Source: Candidatus Hopanoidivorans cymbastelae
GTDB lineage: Bacteria; Actinomycetota; Acidimicrobiia; Acidimicrobiales; Hopanoidiivorantaceae
Direction: 5' to 3'
Assembly: GCA_028283145.1 (NCBI GenBank)
Contig: JAPYNY010000048.1
Location: 1 to 34,144 of the forward strand
Length of the DNA stretch: 34,144 bases
Of this stretch, positions 1 through 7,620 are shown in pieces. The notes beneath the pieces were generated by a model. That model saw nothing but the letters and a program-made list of their open reading frames with translations. It had not been told where the DNA came from and did not search any database. The translations under genes and the position numbers were made by a program. Each line of letters opens with the position of its first letter. The first letter of the stretch is position 1.

Positions 1-380
1 TCCTCAATCTGACGGCAACTCTCTTGGTGTGTTGAACCCGTCATGTTGGCCGCAGCATACATGGCGCCCAGCACGTGGGGGGTGGGAGAACTGGTCTTGA
101 CTGCTGAGATAAACTCCACATCCCCGCCCTTCGGCTTGGCCTTGCGCAAAGTGTGGGTTGAGCGGCTTAGTCCTACGAGGTCGATCTGGAACCGATGGCG
201 CAAGTGTGGCTGGGCTATCGGTGTCTTGCGCCTGATGTGACCCAACAAGACATCCGCCCCCTTAAAAAAATCCTCGTCTTGACCTAGTGAATACCAGCCT
301 GCAATACAACCCAATAGCAACGAGCCATAGCCCGGCGACAGATTTGCCTTTCCCAAGGCTACCCGACGGGTTGGCGACAC
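1..380 (-). CDS. Partial unrecognised protein, cut by window edge
   Basis: Read on the minus strand, one frame stays open without a stop from about position 420 to position 1, over 125 codons, and runs off the window. The product includes GWYSLGQDEDFFKGADVLLG followed later by HVLGAMYAAANMTGS, which looks like real protein rather than random translation. The frame opens close after the stop of the zinc-ribbon gene at 419, on the same strand, so the two could be co-transcribed. GTG at 380 is the start I favour, but TTG codons near 415 are also possible and no clear Shine-Dalgarno sequence decides it. I do not recognise the family and assign no function. Plus-strand reading frames here are short and unconvincing. 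Confidence 0.5.
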   Translation of the reverse strand, partial: MSPTRRVALGKANLSPGYGSLLLGCIAGWYSLGQDEDFFKGADVLLGHIRRKTPIAQPHLRHRFQIDLVGLSRSTHTLRKAKPKGGDVEFISAVKTSSPTPHVLGAMYAAANMTGSTHQESCRQIE

Positions 381-418
381 GGGCCGCGAATGGCAAACCT
401 CCAGCTCAGCTAGCAAAG

Positions 419-1837
419 CTAGACAAAATCTTTCAGCAGTTTGCGCAGACGCTTGGCGGACGATTTTATATCTGAAATCAGGTCATCGTCTATATCAAAC
501 TGGTCGCTGTCATATATGTCGCCAAGGCTGGGGAAATCTTCATGCATTGCCTCGTGGTCTGACTGGTCGGCTTCGGGCATGGCAGCTTCAGCGGCTTCGG
601 CTTCATCATCGCTCGCTTTAGTTTCGGCTACGACAGCTTCAGTCGCTGCAGCTTCGGCTGCCTCAGCTTCACCTGCCTCAGCGTCGTCTCCACCCCCAAC
701 CACGGCTACTGTCTCATCCTCATCAACTCCAACTTCAACACCCTGCGCCTCCATCAACTCCTCTAGGAGCTCTTCCAACTTGTCGGGAAACAGCAACTCA
801 GCTAACTCCCCTGATGCCTGTCGCAGCCCATGCCAGCTCTTTCGGGAAATGCCAAACGGCAACTCCAGCATATGCAGCCGACCGACAGCCCCCAGCAACT
901 CCTTCGTGGCATAGACATCGCCCACATTTTTCTGTATGCGCTTGCTCAGCTCAGACAACTCCCCCAACAGATCGGGCACGTGCACACCAGCCAAACCAGG
1001 CCCAAACTCCTGTTCATCCATCTCGGCAACCGCCTTCGTCCAAGCATCGAACACCTTCTCAACCCGCTCCTCGTCAGCAGCTTGAATCACTAGGTCGCCT
1101 TCAATACTGAACTCATGCGGGATGCTTTCGGTTGCCAGCATGTCAGTCAGCACATCAATCTGAGCGTCCGAAAATTCTTCCATCTCGTATTCCGCTGTCT
1201 CGGTGCTGTGGTTAAAAACTGGCAACTCCGTGTCTTTCACCCGTATCACCAACTCATCCACCTGCTTCTCGTCGGCTTCACGCACCACCAGCGAAGCCCC
1301 TTGCCAAGCGTGAACCAGCTTCTCGGTATGCATGAAGCTGGCCATCAAAGAGCGCGACTCCCACGACCATTCGTGCAAATCATAGATAAGGTGCTCCTCG
1401 TGCTCCTCGCCCACCTTGGTAACGGGCGTTGGCGGGTAGGGCAAAGTCAGCACCCCGCATTCAAGGCAGTTCGTGACCTCAGCCGTGTAGTCGGCCCCGC
1501 ATTGGAAACACCACACCGCTGACGGCCCAGCTTGGCGGTTGGGGCAAAGTGGGGCCGCAGCCGCTTGGTTGCTGGTTTGGACAGAGGCCACCTGGCCAGA
1601 CATTGGGACGGTGGCCACTTGGCCAGACATCAAAGCCGCTGGATCAGACGGCAAGACCACCTCCCCGGACTCCACGGCAACCTGCCCCGGCGCAACCTCC
1701 CCCGACGGAACTTGCCCTGGCAGGCGGTCTGCTGCCGGTGCTTGATCCCTTGCCGGCACTTGTTCCCTAGGCGCCCCGGCCGAAGGCGCTTCTGACGATC
1801 CCGAAGGCACCCCCGCAACTCGATCTTTATCCACCAT
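419..1837 (-). CDS. Zinc-ribbon protein with two repeated ADE/LVV domains
   Basis: 472 aa. The first 95 residues are low-complexity with repeated GQV/SGQVA motifs, probably disordered. A zinc ribbon follows, with CxxC pairs at C110/C113 and C124/C127 and an extra C98. Two related segments follow, about 150-200 and 214-266. Each has a Tyr-acidic start, a Trp or Phe-Ser stretch, and an LVV/LVI..ADE..V end, so they are an internal duplication. A leucine-rich helical region (about 310-365) comes next, then a Glu/Ala-rich acidic stretch (about 370-440) and a basic C-terminus. Similar hypothetical proteins with repeated LVV..ADE units occur in actinobacteria, from memory. Function is unknown; a regulatory or scaffold role is only a guess. 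The ATG at 1837 lies 40 bp from the divergent glpX start. Confidence 0.75.
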   Translation of the reverse strand: MVDKDRVAGVPSGSSEAPSAGAPREQVPARDQAPAADRLPGQVPSGEVAPGQVAVESGEVVLPSDPAALMSGQVATVPMSGQVASVQTSNQAAAAPLCPNRQAGPSAVWCFQCGADYTAEVTNCLECGVLTLPYPPTPVTKVGEEHEEHLIYDLHEWSWESRSLMASFMHTEKLVHAWQGASLVVREADEKQVDELVIRVKDTELPVFNHSTETAEYEMEEFSDAQIDVLTDMLATESIPHEFSIEGDLVIQAADEERVEKVFDAWTKAVAEMDEQEFGPGLAGVHVPDLLGELSELSKRIQKNVGDVYATKELLGAVGRLHMLELPFGISRKSWHGLRQASGELAELLFPDKLEELLEELMEAQGVEVGVDEDETVAVVGGGDDAEAGEAEAAEAAATEAVVAETKASDDEAEAAEAAMPEADQSDHEAMHEDFPSLGDIYDSDQFDIDDDLISDIKSSAKRLRKLLKDFV

Positions 1838-1877
1838 GTTATTTTCAGGCTACAGCCCTGATTAGGATTGGGCTTAT

Positions 1878-2906
1878 ATGACCGACCAAAACTCCAGCCC
1901 CAGCCAATCGCAGCGCAACCCAGCCCCAGACCGCAGTCTTGCCTCAGACCGCAACCTCGCATTGGAACTCGTGCGGGTTACCGAAGCTGCTGCCATCTCT
2001 GCCTCCCGACTCATGGGCCGAGGCGACAATAAAGCCGTGGATGCCGCCGCGGTGGATGCCATGCGCAGCATGCTCAACACCGTCCCGATGGACGGCATCG
2101 TGGTCATCGGCGAAGGCGAAAAAGACGACGCCCCCATGCTCTACAACGGCGAAAAAATCGGGGATGGTTCGCCGCCCCGCTGCGACATTGCGGTTGACCC
2201 TGTGGACGGCACCACCCTCACGGCGCTGGGGCGCAGCAACGCCCTCGCGGTCATCGCCCTGGCCGACAGGGATTCCATGTATCAGCCAGGCCCTTGCGTT
2301 TATATGAACAAAATCGCGGTCGGCCCGAATGCCAAGGGCGCCATCGACCTCAACTTGTCGCCCACGGAAAATCTCCATCGGGTAGCTGAAGCCGCTTCCA
2401 AGGAAGTGCAGGATTTGACGGTTGTGATTCTAGACCGCGGGCGCCATGCCGACATCATTGCCGAGGTGCGCCAGGTGGGTGCTCGTGTGCGCCTGATTCC
2501 AGACGGAGACATCGCGGGTGCCATCTCCACCGCCTGGCCCGATTCGGGGGCTGACATTTTGCTGGGCATCGGCGGCACGCCCGAAGGGGTTATTACGGCG
2601 GCCGCCCTGAAATGCATGGGGGGAGACATTCAGGGGCGCCTCTGGCCCAGGGATGCCGATGAACGCCAACGGGCTATAGTAGCCGGCATTGACATAGACC
2701 GCAAATTGACCCTTGACGACCTCGTGTCCAGCGATAATTGCGTTTTTGCCGCCACGGGCGTGACCGACGGAGACCTGCTTCAGGGCGTGCGGTTTTCAGC
2801 TCATGGGCCAACTTCGCAGTCGTTGGTGATGCGCTCTAAATCGGGCACCGTGCGCCTGATCAACACCAACCACAGACGCGACAAGCTAGACCAGATTTTG
2901 GAGTAG
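1878..2906 (+). CDS. glpX: Fructose-1,6-bisphosphatase class II (GlpX)
   Basis: 342 aa, normal for the family. It hydrolyses fructose-1,6-bisphosphate to fructose-6-phosphate in the cytosol, the committed step of gluconeogenesis. Visible family motifs are RNLALELVRVTEAAA (25-39), the metal-binding GEGEKDDAPM (78-87), the phosphatase signature DPVDGTT (107-113) and GIGGTPEGVITAAAL further on. The first 24 residues are a Ser/Pro/Gln-rich extension. ATG at 1878 gives this extension; no good Shine-Dalgarno sequence precedes it, so a leaderless transcript or a slightly later start is possible. It is transcribed divergently from the zinc-ribbon gene with a 40-bp spacer that must hold both promoters. 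The next feature downstream is the tRNA on the opposite strand. Confidence 0.95.
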   Translation: MTDQNSSPSQSQRNPAPDRSLASDRNLALELVRVTEAAAISASRLMGRGDNKAVDAAAVDAMRSMLNTVPMDGIVVIGEGEKDDAPMLYNGEKIGDGSPPRCDIAVDPVDGTTLTALGRSNALAVIALADRDSMYQPGPCVYMNKIAVGPNAKGAIDLNLSPTENLHRVAEAASKEVQDLTVVILDRGRHADIIAEVRQVGARVRLIPDGDIAGAISTAWPDSGADILLGIGGTPEGVITAAALKCMGGDIQGRLWPRDADERQRAIVAGIDIDRKLTLDDLVSSDNCVFAATGVTDGDLLQGVRFSAHGPTSQSLVMRSKSGTVRLINTNHRRDKLDQILE

Positions 2907-2952
2907 CGCGGGCCAGGCGTGGGCGGGGCGGGGCAACACCGCCTGCGAAAAC

Positions 2953-3029
2953 TGGTGGAGGTGAGCGGACTCGAACCGCCGACCTCTTCGTTGCGAACGA
3001 AGCGCTCTAGCCATCTGAGCTACACCCCC
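2953..3029 (-). tRNA. tRNA-Ala (anticodon CGC)
   Basis: The reverse complement folds as a cloverleaf: acceptor GGGGGTG pairing with CACCTCC (one G-T pair), D arm with GCTC/GAGC, anticodon stem CTTCG/CGAAG with loop TTCGCAA (anticodon CGC, reading GCG), and T arm GGCGG/CCGCT with TTCGAGT. The CCA end is encoded (complement of 2953-2955). It lies between glpX and the toxin-antitoxin locus. Confidence 0.95.
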
Positions 3030-3324
3030 AAGTCTTGAGTCTCCAACTTGAATTCCCCAAGCCAAAAACCCAACTAAATTCTAGGGGATTACACACTACT
3101 TGACTTGCCGTTTTTTGGTTTTGAGGTGGTAGCAAGCAGCAACCCTAAGGTTTCATGGGTGGTTGAAGTCAAGGAAAAAATATCCGCAACAGGCAATTCT
3201 CGCAACGGGCGCTTCCACCAGGATGATGACCGCGATTTGCCTAGACCAGCTTCAGGTCCGAGAGCGGCTTGAAACAAGACCTGGTTTGCCAGAGACATAA
3301 AGCCGACTGCTGAAATGAACCCAT
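3030..3324. other. Intergenic region upstream of toxin-antitoxin locus
   Basis: About 300 bp between the tRNA and the first antitoxin-like ORF. I see no convincing gene or hairpin. It must hold the tRNA promoter, reading leftwards, and the promoter of the antitoxin-like ORF. The motif ATGAACCCAT occurs just before the first antitoxin start. Confidence 0.4.
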
Positions 3325-3453
3325 TAAAATGAACCCATGACACTCCTCCGCAAGAACCAGCCTCCCAACTCAGACGCACCCGCTGCGCCAGTGGAGGAGG
3401 CAGATAGCTGCATCCAAGAAACAGACAACAGCGCTGAACTCCCACCCGGGTTC
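3325..3453 (+). repeat. 129-bp direct repeat, copy 1
   Basis: Positions 3325-3453 and 3773-3901 are identical except for one base near position 3369. The repeat covers 12 bases before the start codon and the first 39 codons of both antitoxin-like ORFs. Unequal recombination between the copies would delete 448 bp. Confidence 0.95.
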
Positions 3454-3630
3454 GCATCCAAAGAAGAGCACGAGAGATATCTCAGACTTAAGCGCCACAG
3501 GGAAGCCGACCCCGAAGGGTGGGCGAGAATGGATGCAGCGATTAGGCGCGATCAAGAAGCAGGTCTGTTCGACATTCCTTTCAACGAAGTTCTGCCAAAA
3601 CTAGGCAAAGGGCGCATATCACTGTCCTAG
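3337..3630 (+). CDS. Orphan antitoxin-like protein, paralogue of 3785-4084
   Basis: 97 aa. Residues 1-39 match the downstream antitoxin. The middle (about 40-70) has diverged, with KEEHERYLRLKRHREADPEG here against QAAYELHLRVKRHIEADPEG there, and the end (RDQEAGLFDIPFNEVLPKLG) is again identical. Charged helices and the Glu-rich N-terminus suit a VapB-like antitoxin, but I do not recognise a named DNA-binding fold. It has no toxin partner: about 150 bp of non-coding sequence separates it from the second copy. It could be a decoy or insulated antitoxin, or the remains of a lost toxin-antitoxin pair. No strong Shine-Dalgarno sequence precedes the ATG. Confidence 0.65.
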   Translation: MTLLRKNQPPNSDAPAAPVEEADSCIQETDNSAELPPGFASKEEHERYLRLKRHREADPEGWARMDAAIRRDQEAGLFDIPFNEVLPKLGKGRISLS

Positions 3631-3772
3631 GTTGGAGGAATGCGCTGAGCAGTAAGTACGCCTCACACTCCCAAGGGAAGAAAGTCAGAGAATTGGAAGA
3701 AACACACCACAATTACGAAGCCAACGGGTTTTGGGCATCTCCATACTCTGCCAGAAACTTAATGCCTGCCAC

Positions 3773-3901
3773 TAAAATGAACCCATGACACTCCTCCGCA
3801 AGAACCAGCCCCCCAACTCAGACGCACCCGCTGCGCCAGTGGAGGAGGCAGATAGCTGCATCCAAGAAACAGACAACAGCGCTGAACTCCCACCCGGGTT
3901 C
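3773..3901 (+). repeat. 129-bp direct repeat, copy 2
   Basis: Second copy of the repeat at 3325-3453, again covering the 12-base leader and the first 39 codons of the antitoxin-like ORF. Confidence 0.95.
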
Positions 3902-4084
3902 ACCTCACAAGCAGCTTACGAGTTGCACCTCAGAGTCAAACGCCACATAGAAGCCGACCCCGAAGGGTACGCAAGGATGGCTGCCGCTATCAAACGGGAT
4001 CAAGAAGCAGGTCTGTTCGACATTCCTTTCAACGAAGTTCTGCCGAAACTAGGCAAAGGACGTATATCTCTGCCTCAGGAATGA
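3785..4084 (+). CDS. Antitoxin of a PIN-domain toxin-antitoxin pair
   Basis: 99 aa. Its TGA stop overlaps the toxin start as ATGA at 4081-4084, the classic arrangement for translational coupling of an antitoxin and its toxin. The protein is highly charged, with an acidic N-terminus and helical RVKRHIEADPEGYARMAAAI in the middle, and it ends in a conserved patch (LFDIPFNEVLPKLGKGRISL) likely to contact the toxin. The role is inferred from the position before a PIN-domain gene. A transcription-repressor activity on its own promoter is usual for such antitoxins, but no operator is evident. Confidence 0.75.
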   Translation: MTLLRKNQPPNSDAPAAPVEEADSCIQETDNSAELPPGFTSQAAYELHLRVKRHIEADPEGYARMAAAIKRDQEAGLFDIPFNEVLPKLGKGRISLPQE

Positions 4085-4716
4085 CAGCGTCAGGTGTCCA
4101 ATCAGCGTTCGTGGACACCAACATTTGGGTTCAGACATTTCCCAGATATTTGTGCATAAACCTGCATAAAGTCGGAGCGTGCCATATCTGGTACTCCGAC
4201 CTCGTCATGGACGAGTTCCTGCGCAACGTCCAAAAATTAGGCAAATCAGGCATCTCCGAAGCGGAAGCTCATAAACGCGCAGCTGAAATTCGAAAAGAGT
4301 TGCCCCACTCGGAAATGCTTGTGCGCTCACAAGCAACAAGGATCGCTAACGTTGTGCTGCCCGATGAGTGCGACCGGCATGTTCTGTACGCAGCATCGGC
4401 TGCGCGTGCTGATGTTCTGGTGACCGAGGATTTAGGTGATTTCCCACCAGATCTTCTGAAAAGCCGGAGCAACCGGTTTCTCAAGCTGCCCGATCATTTC
4501 AGAGTGGTCAGGCTGGATGAGTTTCTGTGCGATATCTTTGAACATAACACGGACGGATTCATGGATGCTTTGGCACTGACTCTCGCCCCGATGGAGCAAG
4601 GAACCATCAGTGAGCATCTGACAACTTTGAGAACAGGCCACAACTGTCCTACCGTCTCCAGGCAACTGCTGCGTAGTATCACAGATATAGAAGAAGCAGT
4701 CCAACAGCACCGCTGA
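4081..4716 (+). CDS. PIN-domain ribonuclease toxin (VapC-like)
   Basis: 211 aa. The N-terminus FVDTNIWVQTF carries the first PIN aspartate, D12. Further acidic residues sit where the PIN fold needs them: MDEF (E45), LPDECDRHVLYAA (about D95-D98) and VLVTEDLGDFP (E116/D117). PIN proteins are Mg-dependent ribonucleases, and as toxins they cut tRNA, rRNA or mRNA. At 211 aa it is longer than classical VapC (about 130 aa). The C-terminal 80 residues form an extra helical domain, as in the PIN_3-type toxins, so it is VapC-like rather than canonical. It overlaps its antitoxin by 4 bases. Confidence 0.82.
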   Translation: MTASGVQSAFVDTNIWVQTFPRYLCINLHKVGACHIWYSDLVMDEFLRNVQKLGKSGISEAEAHKRAAEIRKELPHSEMLVRSQATRIANVVLPDECDRHVLYAASAARADVLVTEDLGDFPPDLLKSRSNRFLKLPDHFRVVRLDEFLCDIFEHNTDGFMDALALTLAPMEQGTISEHLTTLRTGHNCPTVSRQLLRSITDIEEAVQQHR

Positions 4717-4967
4717 CCAAGGGATTGCCGTTTCTCGCAGCAGCTAGATTAGCAGCAGTTGGCAGCAGCGTTTAAAATACAACTATCCTCAGTGTCTGGA
4801 AGTTGCATCTTTAGTTTTTCCTGATAGTTCAGGGGACTTTGTCGTCAAAAACAAAAATTCTATTCTGGCGCGGTCTGCTTCCATGTTTTGAAGTGGCACG
4901 CTTCTCCTGCAATTTGCACATCCCACAATTTGCAGCGAATTTCTACAGCAACTTCCAGTCCATCCTT

Positions 4968-5465
4968 CTAGCCGCCCCCGCTCGCCCCCGCCGCCCGCCG
5001 ATACGGGCCCGACTTGCCACCGGTCTTTTCCAGCAGACAGATATCGCCCACGACCATGCCCTTGTCGCGCGACTTGCACATGTCATAAACAGTCAGGGCA
5101 GCCACCGAGCAAGCCGTCAGAGCCTCCATCTCCACCCCTGTTCGCTCAAATGTCTCCACTTCCGTCTCAACTTCCACATAGTCGTCTTCAATACGAAAGT
5201 TCACCAGCACGCTGCCCACCAACAGCGGGTGGCACAACGGCACCAAGTCGGGTGTTTTTTTGGCTGCCTGGATGCCTGCCACCCGCGCCACCGCCAGCAC
5301 ATCTCCCTTGCCTATCGCCCCCTGCGCCACTGCCAGGGCCGTGTCGGGCTTCATGTAGACCCGCCCGCGTGCGACCGCCCGGCGGTGCGTGGGTTCCTTG
5401 GGAGTGACGTCCACCATGCGGGCGCGCCCCTGCGAATCCAGATGCGTGAATCCCATTTCAGCCAT
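4968..5465 (-). CDS. moaC: Cyclic pyranopterin monophosphate synthase MoaC
   Basis: 165 aa. Converts 3',8-cyclo-7,8-dihydro-GTP to cyclic pyranopterin monophosphate in molybdenum-cofactor synthesis. Family motifs are clear: [18 protein letters not shown] (17-34), the LCHP substrate-binding loop (77-80), the [19 protein letters not shown] block (113-131) and the C-terminal KTGGKSG. ATG at 5465 is the first start; ATG at 5456 is an alternative. It follows the SURF1 gene on the same strand with a gap of about 106 bp. No other moa gene is in view. The extreme C-terminus ends in a Gly/Ala tail. Confidence 0.95.
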   Translation of the reverse strand: MAEMGFTHLDSQGRARMVDVTPKEPTHRRAVARGRVYMKPDTALAVAQGAIGKGDVLAVARVAGIQAAKKTPDLVPLCHPLLVGSVLVNFRIEDDYVEVETEVETFERTGVEMEALTACSVAALTVYDMCKSRDKGMVVGDICLLEKTGGKSGPYRRAAGASGGG

Positions 5466-5571
5466 ATCTGAAAGCCTAAGTTGGAAAGCTGATTTTGGGG
5501 GTGGGCCAGGCTAGACCCAAACAGGTTTTATGACTTTGAGAAAGCAGGTTGTAAGCAAACGAGACTGGCTG

Positions 5572-6705
5572 CTAGGGCTGGCTGGGGGCCGGAGTGCTTG
5601 CCTGCCTGCGTTTCTTGGCGTTGCGCCAAAGTATCAGCGGATATCCCACGGCAGCGATAGTGCTGAAGATGAACCACTGGACAGCATAGCTGCGATGGTT
5701 GCCAAGGCTGAATTCAGGGACGCCTAGGATGACCAGGTTGACAGAAGCGGATGGGGTGGATTCTTCTAGTTGGATGTAGAAGCTGTCCAAGACCTGTGGG
5801 AGCGACTGCGGTGGCAACAGCGATAGTTGCAGTTGCGACGGCTGCGACTGCACTGGCCCCACTTCCGCTACCCCCGGCTGCTCCGCATAGTGAGCCGCGA
5901 GAGCCGAAACATCTGGTCTGGCAAAGGTGCAGACCGGTGCCAGAGAATCACACTCCCTGCCAGAGCCACCAACTGGCAGAAATAGCAGACCTGTGATTGC
6001 GACTTGGCTGTCTTGTGCTGTGGTGGAGCAATTGTCGCCTTGCCAGACGTCGGTGGCACTAGGACCACTTGTGGCCAACTCACGAGGCAGCCAGCCTAAA
6101 TTCGCCATCACGGAAAAGTCGGCAATGGGGGCGGCGGGCGCAGCGGAGTCGGCAGAGGGGCTGGCAGGGTCGGCAGTAGGAGCGGTGGAATCAGGGGCGG
6201 GCGCAGCGCGGGAATCAGGAGCAATAGCAGGGAATTCGGGGAGACCGGGGGGCAATTCTGGGGCATTAGGGGGCAACTCAGGCGTCTGGATGAGAGGCGC
6301 AGTTCCAGCGGCGGATGATGAATCGGCGGCAGAGTCCGATCTCACAGCGGAGACTTCCAAAGGAGCGAAAACCCAATAGCCAGGTCGTCCGTTCAAAGTT
6401 CTATTGCGCACCAGTACCGCTTGCGAGCAATGCAGCCTGCCTTGCGCGGTCAGCCTTCGGTATTCCCAGTCTTCCACGCCAACTGATCCAGCCGCATCAG
6501 AGCTGCCCAAAACGCTCGCAACATCCACTGCTGGCACAGCCAAGCTATCAGCCAACTGGTCTCTCAGGGCTTGTCTTTCGTCATGGCGCCTAAGCTGCCA
6601 CAGCCCTAAATTCACCATCGTCACCACCAGCGCAAGCACCAGCACGCCCACCCCGACTTGCGTCCAAAACCTCCTAGACAGCCGCAGGTTTCTGGTTTTG
6701 CGCAA
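5572..6705 (-). CDS. SURF1 family cytochrome oxidase assembly protein
   Basis: 377 aa, longer than the usual 240-280. SURF1 proteins help insert heme a into cytochrome c oxidase at the membrane. There are two membrane segments, as in the family: residues about 16-36 (GVLVLALVVTMVNLGLWQLR, with the conserved LWQLRRHDER) and about 335-357 (WFIFSTIAAVGYPLILW). Between them GRPGYWVFAPL and NLGWLPRE are family blocks. A Pro/Ala/Ser-rich insert of about 75 residues (roughly 128-203, with repeated ELPP and APDS units) splits the periplasmic domain. The start is a TTG at 6705 by frame and the position of the first membrane helix; no ATG fits better. Its start is about 40 bp downstream of the dapB stop. 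Confidence 0.85.
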   Translation of the reverse strand: MRKTRNLRLSRRFWTQVGVGVLVLALVVTMVNLGLWQLRRHDERQALRDQLADSLAVPAVDVASVLGSSDAAGSVGVEDWEYRRLTAQGRLHCSQAVLVRNRTLNGRPGYWVFAPLEVSAVRSDSAADSSSAAGTAPLIQTPELPPNAPELPPGLPEFPAIAPDSRAAPAPDSTAPTADPASPSADSAAPAAPIADFSVMANLGWLPRELATSGPSATDVWQGDNCSTTAQDSQVAITGLLFLPVGGSGRECDSLAPVCTFARPDVSALAAHYAEQPGVAEVGPVQSQPSQLQLSLLPPQSLPQVLDSFYIQLEESTPSASVNLVILGVPEFSLGNHRSYAVQWFIFSTIAAVGYPLILWRNAKKRRQASTPAPSQP

Positions 6706-6745
6706 GTGTCTGGTTTTGCCTAGATTACGGAGCTACTTGACGCAA

Positions 6746-7519
6746 CTACACACCCAGCAGCGAATCTAAGCCAATCGTCAGCCCTGGTGTCTGCGCCACA
6801 CGCTTGACCGCCAGCAACATCCCAGGCATGAAAGATTGCCGGTCGTAGGAGTCCTGCTGAATACGCAGCGATTGGCCTGGCCCGCCCAGGATGACCTCTT
6901 GGTGAGCTATCAGCCCTTCAGCTCTGACAGAGTGAACTCTCACCCCGTGCTCTCCCACACCGCCCCTGGCTCCAGGCAAGGTTTCCTGGGTTGTAGGGTC
7001 GGCATGCCAGTCTTGCGAAGCCTGTTCCATCCTGTGAAGGGTGGCCAGGGCGGTGCCAGACGGAGCGTCAATCTTGTGTTGGTGATGGAGTTCAATGATT
7101 TCGGCAGACGCAAAATGCGGGGCTGCCAACTCAGCAAAACGCATCATCAGCACGGCTGAAATGGCGAAGTTGGGGGCGATGATGCAGTTGGGCTGTGCGG
7201 GCGGGTCAAACCAACTGCCTATTTCTTCAAGTTCGGCTGCGCTGAAGCCTGTAGTGCCGACCACGGCATGAACTTTGTGCTCGGCCAGCCAACGCAGGTT
7301 GCCCAAAGCGGCTTGATGGTGGGTGAAATCCACCGCCACCGCCACCCCTGTTTCAGCCAAGCCTGCGATGCGTGAACTGACCGTCGTGTGGCAGATAGAT
7401 TCACCGACTGCTGCCGGGTCGACAACGGTGGCCAGCTCCAAGTCGGCATCTGCCTTTATGGCTTCACACGCCGTGCGGCCCATGCGCCCGGCGGCTCCCA
7501 AAACTGCGACTTTAGTCAT
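6746..7519 (-). CDS. dapB: 4-hydroxy-tetrahydrodipicolinate reductase DapB
   Basis: 257 aa. Reduces 4-hydroxy-tetrahydrodipicolinate to tetrahydrodipicolinate with NAD(P)H in lysine and diaminopimelate synthesis. The Rossmann motif GAAGRMG lies at residues 8-14. The substrate site ELHHQHKIDAPSGTA and the block VVGTTGFS are intact. I chose ATG at 7519 (MTKVAVLGAAGRMG), which puts the dinucleotide motif where the family has it. The frame stays open 31 codons further upstream, but that Pro/His-rich stretch is unlike any DapB. It lies about 100 bp after pnp and 40 bp before the SURF1 gene on the same strand. Confidence 0.95.
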   Translation of the reverse strand: MTKVAVLGAAGRMGRTACEAIKADADLELATVVDPAAVGESICHTTVSSRIAGLAETGVAVAVDFTHHQAALGNLRWLAEHKVHAVVGTTGFSAAELEEIGSWFDPPAQPNCIIAPNFAISAVLMMRFAELAAPHFASAEIIELHHQHKIDAPSGTALATLHRMEQASQDWHADPTTQETLPGARGGVGEHGVRVHSVRAEGLIAHQEVILGGPGQSLRIQQDSYDRQSFMPGMLLAVKRVAQTPGLTIGLDSLLGV

Positions 7520-7620
7520 GGTGAAGTCATAGTGGGCGGGGACGGGATGGCTGGCGTAGTGCTTACGGTGCGATGCTGGCGGGGGGCTGGCCACGGGGGG
7601 CGGCTGGCACAATGACGCCG

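Noticed and set aside
441..914. Ser/Ala-rich plus-strand reading frame
   Set aside because: It is the antisense of the acidic Glu/Ala-rich part of the zinc-ribbon gene; composition is an artefact of GCC/GAG codons read backwards.
3089..3457. Minus-strand frame of 122 codons
   Set aside because: Overlaps the antitoxin-like ORF and its leader; no ribosome-binding site and no protein-like conservation with the repeat copy.
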